Source: a bacterium (GTDB lineage Bacteria; Patescibacteriota; Minisyncoccia; Phycocordibacterales; 2-02-FULL-43-11). Taken from it: a stretch of DNA of 5,604 nt. The translations under genes were made by a program, and so were the position numbers. The stretch spans positions 1 through 5,604 of the forward strand of contig JAKAHN010000056.1 in the NCBI GenBank assembly GCA_021814895.1, given 5' to 3'. The notes below the pieces were generated by a model that was not told where the DNA came from, made no database searches, and was given only the letters and a program-made list of their open reading frames with translations. Shown one piece after another: positions 1 to 5,562 of the stretch. Every line of letters starts with the position of its first letter. Position 1 is the stretch's first letter.

Positions 1-504
1 AAACAGCATGTGGAATACGCCCGCGATACGGCCGAAAAATTCAACAGAATTTTTGGTGAAGTTCTGAAATTGCCCGAACCGCTTATTTTGGAAAATGTTA
101 AAACGGTGCCCGGAATTGACGGCCAAAAAATGAGTAAGAGTTACGGCAACATTATTCCGCTTTTCGCTTCCGACGAAGAGATTAAAAAATTGGTAATGAG
201 TATCGTAACCGATTCCGAAAGCGATGTGCCGAAAAATGTCTATGCAATTCACGAATTGTTCCGCGATAAAGAATCGCTGGACGCTTTGTATTCGGAAAAG
301 AAAGGAAAGTATAAAGATTTAAAGGAAGCGCTGATTGCCGATATGAGCGCTTTCATCGCTCCGCTTCGCGCCAAGCGCGAAACGCTCGCCAAAGATATCC
401 CGGCCGTTTTGAAAATTCTCAAAGAAGGCGGAGAAAAAGCCAGAGCTAGGGCGATTGAAAAAATGAAAAAAGTGAGGGAATTAACCGGTGTTCAAATATA
501 TTAA
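1..504 (+). CDS. trpS: Tryptophanyl-tRNA synthetase, C-terminal half (5' end outside window)
   Basis: This cytoplasmic class I aminoacyl-tRNA synthetase charges tRNA-Trp with tryptophan using ATP. The reading frame is open from the first base, so the gene begins upstream. The GTG at position 10 is an internal valine codon, not a start. The visible 167 residues begin with KQHVEYARD, matching the segment where TrpS/TyrS enzymes contact the active site. The class I signature KMSKS lies at nt 127-141, followed by SYGN. The remainder is the helical anticodon-recognition region, ending in the usual TrpS-type tail (EGGEKARARAIEKMKKV then RELTG). A full enzyme is about 330 residues, so the Rossmann fold with the HIGH motif is missing from view. 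TyrS also has KMSKS, but the tail and the absence of an S4-like domain favour TrpS. The stop codon TAA (502-504) directly abuts the next gene's ATG. Confidence 0.93.
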   Translation, partial: KQHVEYARDTAEKFNRIFGEVLKLPEPLILENVKTVPGIDGQKMSKSYGNIIPLFASDEEIKKLVMSIVTDSESDVPKNVYAIHELFRDKESLDALYSEKKGKYKDLKEALIADMSAFIAPLRAKRETLAKDIPAVLKILKEGGEKARARAIEKMKKVRELTGVQIY

Positions 505-1251
505 ATGACAGGTAAGTCGCTTTTGCTTATCAGTTTGAATATAGAAAAAGAAAAACATCCGGACATTGTCCGGAAGTTTTTTGTTGATTCAAAGCCAGAT
601 GTTATTTGTCTTCAGGAGGTTTACGAAAGCGACTTCATCAATTTAAAAAAAGAATTAGCGATGGATGGTCGTTTTTACCCAATGACGATTTTGGAAAGAT
701 CAGATAATGACCGATTTGAAAAAATTGGAGTAGTGATTTTATCAAAACTTAAAATTGTTTCCGGCGACTATGTCTATTACAGGGGAGATTTAAAAGATTT
801 AGGTATTGAAGACAAGAAATCTTTGGAAGACAAATATAAAACAAGCTTTGCGGTTTTAGCCAAAGTGAAGGTAGTTTATGATGGCAACGAATTTAATATT
901 TTCTCAACTCATTTCACTTGGGCACCGGACGGTTTGGCTAACGACACTCAAAGAAAAGATGTTGCTCGGCTTCTAGAGATTTTAAGCAAGGAAAAATCTT
1001 TTGTGTTATCGGGAGATTTCAACGCTCCGCGCGGAGGCGAAATCTTTGCCAAGATTGCCGAAAAATATAAAGATAACATTCCGCCGGAATATGACTCTAG
1101 CATTGACCCTGATTTGCATCGCAAAAAGGGTTTGCGATTGATGGTTGACGGTTTGTTTTCCACGCCGGATTATATCGCCGAAGATGTAAAATTAGTTTGT
1201 GGCGTGAGCGACCATTGCGCCATAACAGCCAAAATTTCTTTAAAAATTTGA
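505..1251 (+). CDS. Endonuclease/exonuclease/phosphatase (EEP) family metal-dependent hydrolase
   Basis: This 248-residue protein has the complete EEP (DNase I/exonuclease III-like) active-site set in order: N12 in SLNI, E38 in LQEV, H136 in STHF, D171 and N173 in SGDFNAP, D215 in MVDGLF, and D236-H237 in VSDH. Such enzymes use a divalent metal to cut phosphodiester or phosphomonoester bonds. Substrates in the family range from abasic DNA to inositol phosphates, lipids and tyrosyl-DNA adducts, and the sequence does not say which applies. There is no signal peptide or TM segment, so it is probably cytoplasmic. I chose the ATG at 505 because the first strand and SLNI follow at once and an in-frame stop sits directly before it. 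No Shine-Dalgarno is visible, so translation is probably coupled to trpS. It ends in TGA. By eye the gene is AT-richer than trpS, which could mean different ancestry but was not measured. Confidence 0.9.
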   Translation: MTGKSLLLISLNIEKEKHPDIVRKFFVDSKPDVICLQEVYESDFINLKKELAMDGRFYPMTILERSDNDRFEKIGVVILSKLKIVSGDYVYYRGDLKDLGIEDKKSLEDKYKTSFAVLAKVKVVYDGNEFNIFSTHFTWAPDGLANDTQRKDVARLLEILSKEKSFVLSGDFNAPRGGEIFAKIAEKYKDNIPPEYDSSIDPDLHRKKGLRLMVDGLFSTPDYIAEDVKLVCGVSDHCAITAKISLKI

Positions 1252-1285
1252 TTTTTAGGCATTAGTAATCAAATAAGAGCAAAAA

Positions 1286-2377
1286 TTGGAAAATAAAAAT
1301 TCAAATAAAGACAAAGGATTTCTGGCGCGCCGCGGGCGAACGGTTTCCGCTATCGCTTTCATTTCCGGTTTCATTTGGGACGGACTGACTTTGACTTTTG
1401 TGGACTTGAGCGGGGCGGCGATAATTTTGGGGATTTATTTGGCGGTTATTGCCGTCGGTATAATTGTTTATCAGGGTATTTCGGTCCGATACGAAAAGGG
1501 TTGGAAAAGGAAATTCGCCAACGTCATTCCTTACGTCATTCAGTTTATGTTCGGAACGCTATTTAACGCTTCTCTCATTTTTTACACCAGAAGCGCCGAA
1601 CTTTCCGGCAGCTGGCCTTTTCTGTTGTTTTTGTTGGCGGCGGTTTTCAGCAATGAAATTTTCAGAACGAAACAAAACCACATCACTTTTCAAATCGCTC
1701 TTTTCTTTTTGGCCGAATTTCTTTTTTTGGTTTTTGCCTTGCCGATCGCTGTCGGCAAAATCGGTTCGGATGTTTTTATCTGGAGCGGATTGATATCTCT
1801 CACGGTGCTCGGTATTGTGGTTTTTTCACTTTCCAAAGTGGCAAAAGAGCGTTCGCTGGAAGCCCGCCGCACAAGGATTTTTATCGTCATTTTGATTTAC
1901 GCTTTTTTAAACTACGGGTATTTTGCCAATCTCATCCCGCCCATTCCTCTGGCTCTTAAAGATGCAGGTGTTTTTCACTCGGTTGTTAAAATAAACGGAA
2001 GCTATAATGTTAAATACGAACCGGCGCCATCGTATGTTTTTTGGCGGAAAGAAGATAAAGTTTTTCATCAGTTCAATAATGCGCCGGTTTATATTTGGAG
2101 CGCCGTTTTCGCCCCGTCCGCCTTTTCTCTGTCTGTTTATCACGAATGGTATTATTTTGATACGGCGACAAATCAATGGGCTTTGAAAAGCAAGACCGAG
2201 TTTGATATGGTGGGCGGACGGGGAGGCGGATATCGGGGCTATTCAATGAAAAATAATTTATTGCCTGGGAAGTGGCGAGTCGATATTACTATCGGTACGG
2301 GTCAACGTCTCGGGCGGGTGTTTTTTGATTTGGTTTCAGCCGCAACTGCGCCCGTTTTGAAAACGGATTCGCGATAG
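1286..2377 (+). CDS. Seven-TM membrane protein with C-terminal DUF2914-like domain
   Basis: This is a 363-residue integral membrane protein of unknown function. Hydrophobic segments lie at about residues 20-38, 42-62, 79-101, 110-124, 132-153, 162-183 and 197-219. The positive charges (LARRGR; RYEKGWKRK; KERSLEARRTR) fall on the loops expected to be cytoplasmic, giving N-in, C-out. Residues about 225-350 then form a soluble extracytoplasmic domain. The pattern VYHEWYYFD, NQWALKSKTEF, LPGKWRVDI, GQRLGRVFFDLV resembles DUF2914, a small beta-rich domain often attached to membrane proteins. The start is inferred as TTG 1286: an in-frame TAA at 1274-1276 rules out anything earlier, the next in-frame TTG would remove most of TM1, and a weak AAGAG (1275-1279) sits 6 nt upstream. 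It follows the EEP gene after 34 bp with no terminator between them, so it is probably co-transcribed. It converges on the histidine kinase gene with a 22-bp gap. Confidence 0.85.
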   Translation: MENKNSNKDKGFLARRGRTVSAIAFISGFIWDGLTLTFVDLSGAAIILGIYLAVIAVGIIVYQGISVRYEKGWKRKFANVIPYVIQFMFGTLFNASLIFYTRSAELSGSWPFLLFLLAAVFSNEIFRTKQNHITFQIALFFLAEFLFLVFALPIAVGKIGSDVFIWSGLISLTVLGIVVFSLSKVAKERSLEARRTRIFIVILIYAFLNYGYFANLIPPIPLALKDAGVFHSVVKINGSYNVKYEPAPSYVFWRKEDKVFHQFNNAPVYIWSAVFAPSAFSLSVYHEWYYFDTATNQWALKSKTEFDMVGGRGGGYRGYSMKNNLLPGKWRVDITIGTGQRLGRVFFDLVSAATAPVLKTDSR

Positions 2378-2399
2378 TTTTTTTAAGCCCGCCTCAATT

Positions 2400-3965
2400 T
2401 TAAAGCGGTAAGGAGATGGAAAAAGTGCTGCCCTTATTGAGTCCTTCTGAAACGGCCCATATTTTGCCGTTGTGCCTTTTCATTATTTCTCTTGAAAGAT
2501 AGAGAGCGAGGCCCATTCCTTCGGTATCGGTCTTTTTTGCTTCCGAACTTCTGTAAAATTTATAAAAAATCATCGGCAGTTCTTCCTTGCTGATGCCTAT
2601 CCCGCTGTCTTTTACCGAACAGATTATTTCTTTTTTGGCGCGATAGGTGGCCACTTCAATTTTTTGGTTTTCCGGAGTGTAACTGACGGCGTTTTCTATG
2701 ATAGAGTGAATGATGAATTTTATTCGCTCGTCGTCAAAGACGGCGGTTAGGTCCGGTTCAAGGCGAGAAGTTATTTCAATATGTTTGGCTGAAGCAGTCT
2801 GGATCAGCGACTCCGCTATATCTCCGGCGATTTTTGATAAATCATGTTTTGAAAAATGGTAGTCGTAAGCGCTGTCGGCGTCCTGGGGAATATTGGTAAG
2901 GATATTGGTCAACTCAACCAGTTTGGCGTTGGCATTTAAAATTTTTCGGATTTCAATTTCCGTCTGTTTGGACAAATCTGTTTTCAACAAGTTTTCCGAA
3001 GACCATTTGATATAAGTAAGCGGGGTGCGGAATTTATGAGTGATGATATTGACGAATTCATACTTCAGCAAATCGCCTTGGCGCAGACGTCTCCAGATAA
3101 CAAATACGATAGTGACAGCTAAGACAGCGGAAATTAAAGGCATAATCCAATCCGGGAAAGTCGGGAAAGTCTGTTCCAGAAATCTATTTGCGTAATTTAA
3201 AAAAATAATCAGGCCTCCGACCAATCCGACCGCTAAACTGTAGAAAAAGGCTTCTTTGGCGATAACTTTGACATTGAAAAGTTCGTATTGAACAGCGCCG
3301 TAAATAAGCGGGATTGCCAGCAATGAACCGAACAGCATTCCCAAAAGAGGATCAAAAGCGATTCCGTAAACCAGAAAATTCGGGATCAAGCCGGTCATAT
3401 AACCGACAAGGATTGCTATGATCAAATACTTGTATTGTTTTTTTTGGAAACCCGGGGGGGATTTTTTATATGCCGAATAAATCAGGGAAATTATATAGGG
3501 CAATATAATAAGGTATAAGAAAACCAAACGCACCCAGTTTAAAGCGCCCGGTTCGTAGTAATTGGCGAAATACATTTTTGGCGCGGAAGGCATCAGAAAA
3601 AGATTTGGAGATAAGGCAAAGAGAACGGTAAATATTACAGTTGAAATGTAAACGAATATTATTATGAAGGAATGTTTTTTAGCTGTTCCGAGAACCAGAA
3701 AAACCAAATGAAGGTTGAAGGCGCCAATGAAAAATAACGACAGATTGAACATTAAGACTATTCTTGATGTGTTTGGGTCGGCAATATTTACGCCGATAAC
3801 ATGGGATATTATAAATACGGTTATTGACGCAAGCGTCAGAGATAACACGACAGACAGTGTTTTTTTTTGGCCGTTTAAATAAGTGAAAAAAGCCAGGCCG
3901 GTCAGAATAACGGCGGATAATACCGATGTAACATTGTGAATAATGAGATGGATGCTTTGTTCCAC
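2400..3965 (-). CDS. Membrane sensor histidine kinase with 7TM-like sensor region plus two further TM helices
   Basis: This 521-residue two-component sensor autophosphorylates a histidine from ATP and passes the phosphate to a response regulator. Hydrophobic segments at about 7-30, 37-59, 67-93, 98-119, 141-165, 179-200, 204-226, 236-257 and 271-291 predict nine TM helices. The lysine/arginine-rich loops (NGQKKT; GTAKKH; YKKSPPGFQKK; WRRLRQ) all fall inside, giving N-out and a cytoplasmic kinase. The first seven helices resemble the histidine-kinase N-terminal 7TM sensor domain. The H-box (HisKA) reads THKFRTPL with H310. The ATPase domain has the N-box IIENAVSYT (N425), G1 KDSGIGI (D453), F-box FYKFYR and G2 EGMGLAL. 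There is no PAS or HAMP domain. The residue after H310 is K instead of the usual E/D. The start is GTG 3965, behind a GAGGTGA-type ribosome site. No response regulator is in view. It is divergent from the two envelope-protein genes. Its coding strand carries A9, A8 and C7 runs. Confidence 0.92.
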   Translation of the reverse strand: MEQSIHLIIHNVTSVLSAVILTGLAFFTYLNGQKKTLSVVLSLTLASITVFIISHVIGVNIADPNTSRIVLMFNLSLFFIGAFNLHLVFLVLGTAKKHSFIIIFVYISTVIFTVLFALSPNLFLMPSAPKMYFANYYEPGALNWVRLVFLYLIILPYIISLIYSAYKKSPPGFQKKQYKYLIIAILVGYMTGLIPNFLVYGIAFDPLLGMLFGSLLAIPLIYGAVQYELFNVKVIAKEAFFYSLAVGLVGGLIIFLNYANRFLEQTFPTFPDWIMPLISAVLAVTIVFVIWRRLRQGDLLKYEFVNIITHKFRTPLTYIKWSSENLLKTDLSKQTEIEIRKILNANAKLVELTNILTNIPQDADSAYDYHFSKHDLSKIAGDIAESLIQTASAKHIEITSRLEPDLTAVFDDERIKFIIHSIIENAVSYTPENQKIEVATYRAKKEIICSVKDSGIGISKEELPMIFYKFYRSSEAKKTDTEGMGLALYLSREIMKRHNGKIWAVSEGLNKGSTFSISLPL

Positions 3966-3977
3966 ATATATATTGTA

Positions 3978-3985
3978 TCACCTCG
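3978..3985 (-). promoter_or_regulatory. Ribosome binding site of the histidine kinase gene
   Basis: Read on the minus strand this is CGAGGTGA, a seven-base match to the extended anti-Shine-Dalgarno partner AGGAGGTGA, with 12 nt before the GTG at 3965. It supports the GTG start over the overlapping ATG at 3967, which is in another frame. It is one of the few clear Shine-Dalgarno sites in this window. Confidence 0.6.
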
Positions 3986-4019
3986 TTTTATAACTGTGTA
4001 TCATTCTTTCTTGTTGCTA

Positions 4020-4028
4020 TGTTATAAT
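4020..4028 (+). promoter_or_regulatory. Extended -10 promoter for the divergent envelope-protein genes
   Basis: The sequence TGTTATAAT is a perfect extended -10 (TGnTATAAT). Such promoters do not need a good -35 box, and none is visible at the expected distance. The predicted start is near 4035, leaving a leader of about 130 nt before the ATG at 4165. Confidence 0.55.
4021..4026 (-). promoter_or_regulatory. Possible -10 box for the histidine kinase gene
   Basis: On the minus strand this reads TATAAC, one mismatch from TATAAT. It would start transcription about 50 nt before the GTG. No convincing -35 box is seen at 16-18 nt. It overlaps the plus-strand -10 box because TTATAA is palindromic, so the two divergent promoters would compete for the same DNA. 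The alternative TATAAA at 3987-3992 would start transcription inside the Shine-Dalgarno and is less likely. Confidence 0.25.
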
Positions 4029-4036
4029 TAAGGGAG

Positions 4037-4059
4037 TCTCAACAGGTTTTATGTTGGGA
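4037..4059 (+). other. Leader hairpin near the predicted transcript 5' end
   Basis: TCTCAACA (4037-4044) pairs with TGTTGGGA (4052-4059) through 8 base pairs, one of them G-U, around the 7-nt loop GGTTTTA. It lies immediately after the predicted transcription start. Its 3' arm contains most of the GGGAGG (4056-4061) that would serve as ribosome site for the tiny ORF at 4066. It has no U-tract, so it is not a terminator. Possible roles are 5'-end protection or masking of the ribosome site; both are inference. Confidence 0.4.
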
Positions 4060-4065
4060 GGTTTG

Positions 4066-4098
4066 GTGAATAGGGCCGATTATTATTTAATTTTTTAG
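4066..4098 (+). CDS. Possible 10-codon leader ORF
   Basis: The frame GTG AAT AGG GCC GAT TAT TAT TTA ATT TTT TAG would encode a peptide reading MNRADYYLIF if started at GTG. GGGAGG lies 4 nt upstream (4056-4061), the strongest Shine-Dalgarno match on the plus strand here, though the spacing is short. An in-frame ATG at 4051 would give 15 codons. An ORF this short arises easily by chance, and nothing resembling a runs-of-one-amino-acid attenuator is present. The main support is the good ribosome site in an otherwise empty leader. Confidence 0.2.
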   Translation: MNRADYYLIF

Positions 4099-4133
4099 AG
4101 CGCATTTTTTGTTTTACGTGTGACATTTTTTCA

Positions 4134-4174
4134 TTGTTAAACATTAGATAGCGCTCGAATCGCCATGTTAACAA
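4134..4174 (+). other. Possible RNA helix covering the start codon of the 88-residue protein gene
   Basis: TTGTTAAACAT (4134-4144) can pair with ATGTTAACAA (4165-4174) through 10 base pairs with one bulged A (4139), around a 20-nt loop. Short T and A runs outside (4126-4131 with the A-run from 4173) could extend it. The start codon would lie inside the helix. Only two pairs are G-C, so it is weak. GAGCGC (4098-4103) and GCGCTC (4151-4156) form a separate 6-bp long-range helix whose second arm lies in this loop. The two could coexist only as a pseudoknot. Confidence 0.3.
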
Positions 4175-4431
4175 AAAAAGCAATTATCGTCCTGTTTGTA
4201 ATTGTGGTTATCGTTGCCGGAATTTTTTATTGGAGAAATAGTAAAAATGTCGCTCCTTCTATACGGGAGTCAAATGCGCCGGTTGACCTTTCCGCAATAT
4301 CAAAAACGGACGTATCGGATGTTTCTTTGGGAAAAGATATGTCAGCCATTGATAGCCAGCTTAACGCTCTTGATACGGATGCTAGTAGCATTGATCAAGG
4401 ATTAAACGACCAGCCGATGCCGCAACAATAA
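4165..4431 (+). CDS. Small membrane-anchored acidic protein, function unknown
   Basis: The protein has 88 residues. A K-K start and one strongly hydrophobic segment (about residues 6-22) followed by YWR indicate a bitopic protein or uncleaved signal anchor. The charge balance (KK before, WRNSK after) leaves the orientation open. The soluble part is rich in Asp and Ser. Residues 60-80 form three back-to-back heptads with an aliphatic residue at the third place and Asp at the fourth: SAIDSQL, NALDTDA, SSIDQGL. This suggests a short amphipathic helix or coiled coil able to pair with a helical partner. The tail QPMPQQ is proline/glutamine-rich. ATG 4165 is the only reasonable start, since an in-frame TAA lies at 4138-4140 with no start codon between. 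No Shine-Dalgarno is visible. The exported helical protein gene follows after 66 bp. I do not recognise a named family. Confidence 0.8.
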   Translation: MLTKKAIIVLFVIVVIVAGIFYWRNSKNVAPSIRESNAPVDLSAISKTDVSDVSLGKDMSAIDSQLNALDTDASSIDQGLNDQPMPQQ

Positions 4432-4460
4432 AAGTTTGAGTTTTTTCGCAATGTTTTTTG

Positions 4461-4488
4461 TTGTGAAAGGTTAAATTATCAATATTTT
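4461..4488 (+). promoter_or_regulatory. Weak candidate promoter before the exported helical protein gene
   Basis: TTGTGA (4461-4466) and TATTTT (4483-4488) are separated by 16 bp, each matching four of six consensus bases. The -10 would end 9 nt before the ATG at 4498, giving an almost leaderless transcript. This would fit the absence of a Shine-Dalgarno. The region is so AT-rich that a match of this quality is expected by chance. Read-through from the promoter at 4020 is the simpler explanation. Confidence 0.2.
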
Positions 4489-4497
4489 TTAAAAAAA

Positions 4498-5439
4498 ATG
4501 AAAATATCAAATAAACATTTTTCATTCAGCTTTATTTCTTCGGTAGGCATCGTTATGTTTGCTGTCGGTTTTGCGGTCGTTCCGATATCCGCTATTTTTG
4601 CCGCGATGACGGACGGGGGCGTAAGGGCTGCTATAGAAAACAGGAACGACGCTGAAATCAACAATTCTGTCAGAGCGCGAATTACGAATGATGATAGAGG
4701 CCAAGATGTAAATGAAGACGCAAACGGTTCAACTACAAGAGGGGATGTCCGGGCTAATGCCAAGGTGCAAATGGAAACAAGGTTGAGAGAACGTGTCAAT
4801 CAGGAAATTGAAAGAAGGGTGGAAGCTTTAAACAAGATTTCAAATCGGGTTGAGCTGATGAAAAAGGTTTCTGATGACGAAAAATCCAATATCTCAAACA
4901 TCGTCAACTTGCAGATAGAAAATCTTAGTAACTTAAGGGCGAAAATTGAAGCGGATAGTGACAGGGCGACGTTGAAAGATGATGCCCAGTCAATTGCCAA
5001 GTCGTACAGAATTTTCGCTTTGGTCATACCCCAAGCCACAATTTTGGCGGCGGCAGACAGGATAAAAATTATCGCTGAGGGGATGATTACTATTGGCGTA
5101 AAATTACAGACAAGGATTGACGCCCTAAGCCAAGCCGGGAAAGACGTCTCAGCCCTTTCCGCGTTACTTGCTGATTATAACGGCAAAATAGCAGATGCTA
5201 AAGTTCAAGCAGATTCGGCTATCAGTATTGCATCGGCGCTCAAGCCTGATTCCGGGGATCAGACGATATTTGAAGCGAATAAAAAAGCCCTTGTTGATGC
5301 TCGAGTGAAAATCAAAGCCGGGACGGATGACCTGAAGGCCGCCAGAAAAGACGCCGAAAATATATTCAAAGGAATTGTTGATTTTGGCGTTAAGGCTGAA
5401 GTCAGGAATGATAACGAAGCGTCTTCCGCAACCGAATAA
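4498..5439 (+). CDS. Exported helical (coiled-coil-like) protein, function unknown
   Basis: The protein has 313 residues. The N-terminus is a Sec-type signal peptide or anchor: MKISNKH, a hydrophobic core at about 12-34, then SAIFAAMTD with likely cleavage near A35. The rest contains no cysteine. Residues about 37-85 are polar and probably disordered. Residues about 86-300 are rich in Ala, Lys, Glu, Asp and Arg with few prolines and should be mostly helical. Helix-like stretches include ETRLRERVNQEIERRVEAL (93-111), a more hydrophobic part at 170-198 (IFALVIPQATILAA, IIAEGMITIG), and LQTRIDALSQAGKDVSALS then KIADAKVQADSAI. The pattern RIDAL..AGKDVSAL followed by KIADAK reminds me of a recurring CPR exported-protein type; this is memory, not a search. 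ATG 4498 follows an A8 run with no Shine-Dalgarno. It probably forms a unit with the 88-residue protein and ends before a strong terminator. Confidence 0.87.
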   Translation: MKISNKHFSFSFISSVGIVMFAVGFAVVPISAIFAAMTDGGVRAAIENRNDAEINNSVRARITNDDRGQDVNEDANGSTTRGDVRANAKVQMETRLRERVNQEIERRVEALNKISNRVELMKKVSDDEKSNISNIVNLQIENLSNLRAKIEADSDRATLKDDAQSIAKSYRIFALVIPQATILAAADRIKIIAEGMITIGVKLQTRIDALSQAGKDVSALSALLADYNGKIADAKVQADSAISIASALKPDSGDQTIFEANKKALVDARVKIKAGTDDLKAARKDAENIFKGIVDFGVKAEVRNDNEASSATE

Positions 5440-5463
5440 CGGATTTTTTCCTGAAATTTTTAC

Positions 5464-5502
5464 AAAACCGCCGTTTGGCTCAAAAAGCCAAGCGGCGGTT
5501 TT
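5464..5502. terminator. Strong, probably bidirectional, intrinsic terminator
   Basis: A 17-bp stem (5464-5480 with 5486-5502) has a single T-G wobble at 5474/5492 and encloses the 5-nt loop CAAAA. The core is the GC-rich CCGCCG/CGGCGG. The outer A4 and T4 give a short U-run on either strand. It lies 24 bp after the stop codon at 5437-5439 and should end transcription of the two envelope-protein genes. It could also stop transcription arriving from the right. Confidence 0.88.
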
Positions 5503-5562
5503 GACTGTTTGCCGGACAAATGTTTTTGTATCTAGAAAATATTGCTATTATCAAACGGCGGT
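5467..5562. repeat. 11-bp inverted repeat linking terminator arm and downstream promoter
   Basis: ACCGCCGTTTG (5467-5477, in the terminator's left arm) recurs as its exact reverse complement CAAACGGCGGT at 5552-5562, inside the spacer of the downstream promoter. The right terminator arm carries the related direct copy AAGCGGCGGTTTT, with one mismatch in the shared core. Three copies of a CGGCGG core therefore sit within 100 bp. Confidence 0.5.

Noticed and set aside
10..504. GTG at position 10 as the start of a short TrpS-like gene.
   Set aside because: The frame is open to the left edge and residues before it (KQH) belong to the conserved TrpS segment. It is an internal valine codon.
948..1163. 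A 71-codon minus-strand reading frame inside the EEP gene, and the other overlapping frames in the DUF2914, kinase and exported-protein genes.
   Set aside because: They overlap genes with clear domains or localisation signals, show no recognisable motifs or ribosome sites, and have the composition expected of antisense or shifted frames.
1249..1300. TGA at the end of the EEP gene as a recoded glycine or tryptophan codon.
   Set aside because: Reading through would add only a short unrelated tail overlapping the next gene start, and the EEP domain is already complete after the SDH motif.
2352..2384. Perfect palindrome CCGTTTTGAAAACGG followed by a T7 run, as a terminator between the convergent genes.
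   Set aside because: The T-run (2378-2384) begins 11 nt after the palindrome, only 5 stem pairs remain once a loop is allowed, and the palindrome lies inside the coding region.
4120..4149. GTGACA with a downstream TTAGAT as a second promoter for the gene at 4165.
   Set aside because: The -35 is acceptable, but the -10 matches only three of six bases, and a far better extended -10 exists at 4020.
4422..4465. CGCAACAA near the end of the 88-residue protein gene pairing with TTGTTGTG downstream, as a terminator between the two envelope genes.
   Set aside because: The loop would be about 30 nt and no U-run follows, so it is not a credible intrinsic terminator.
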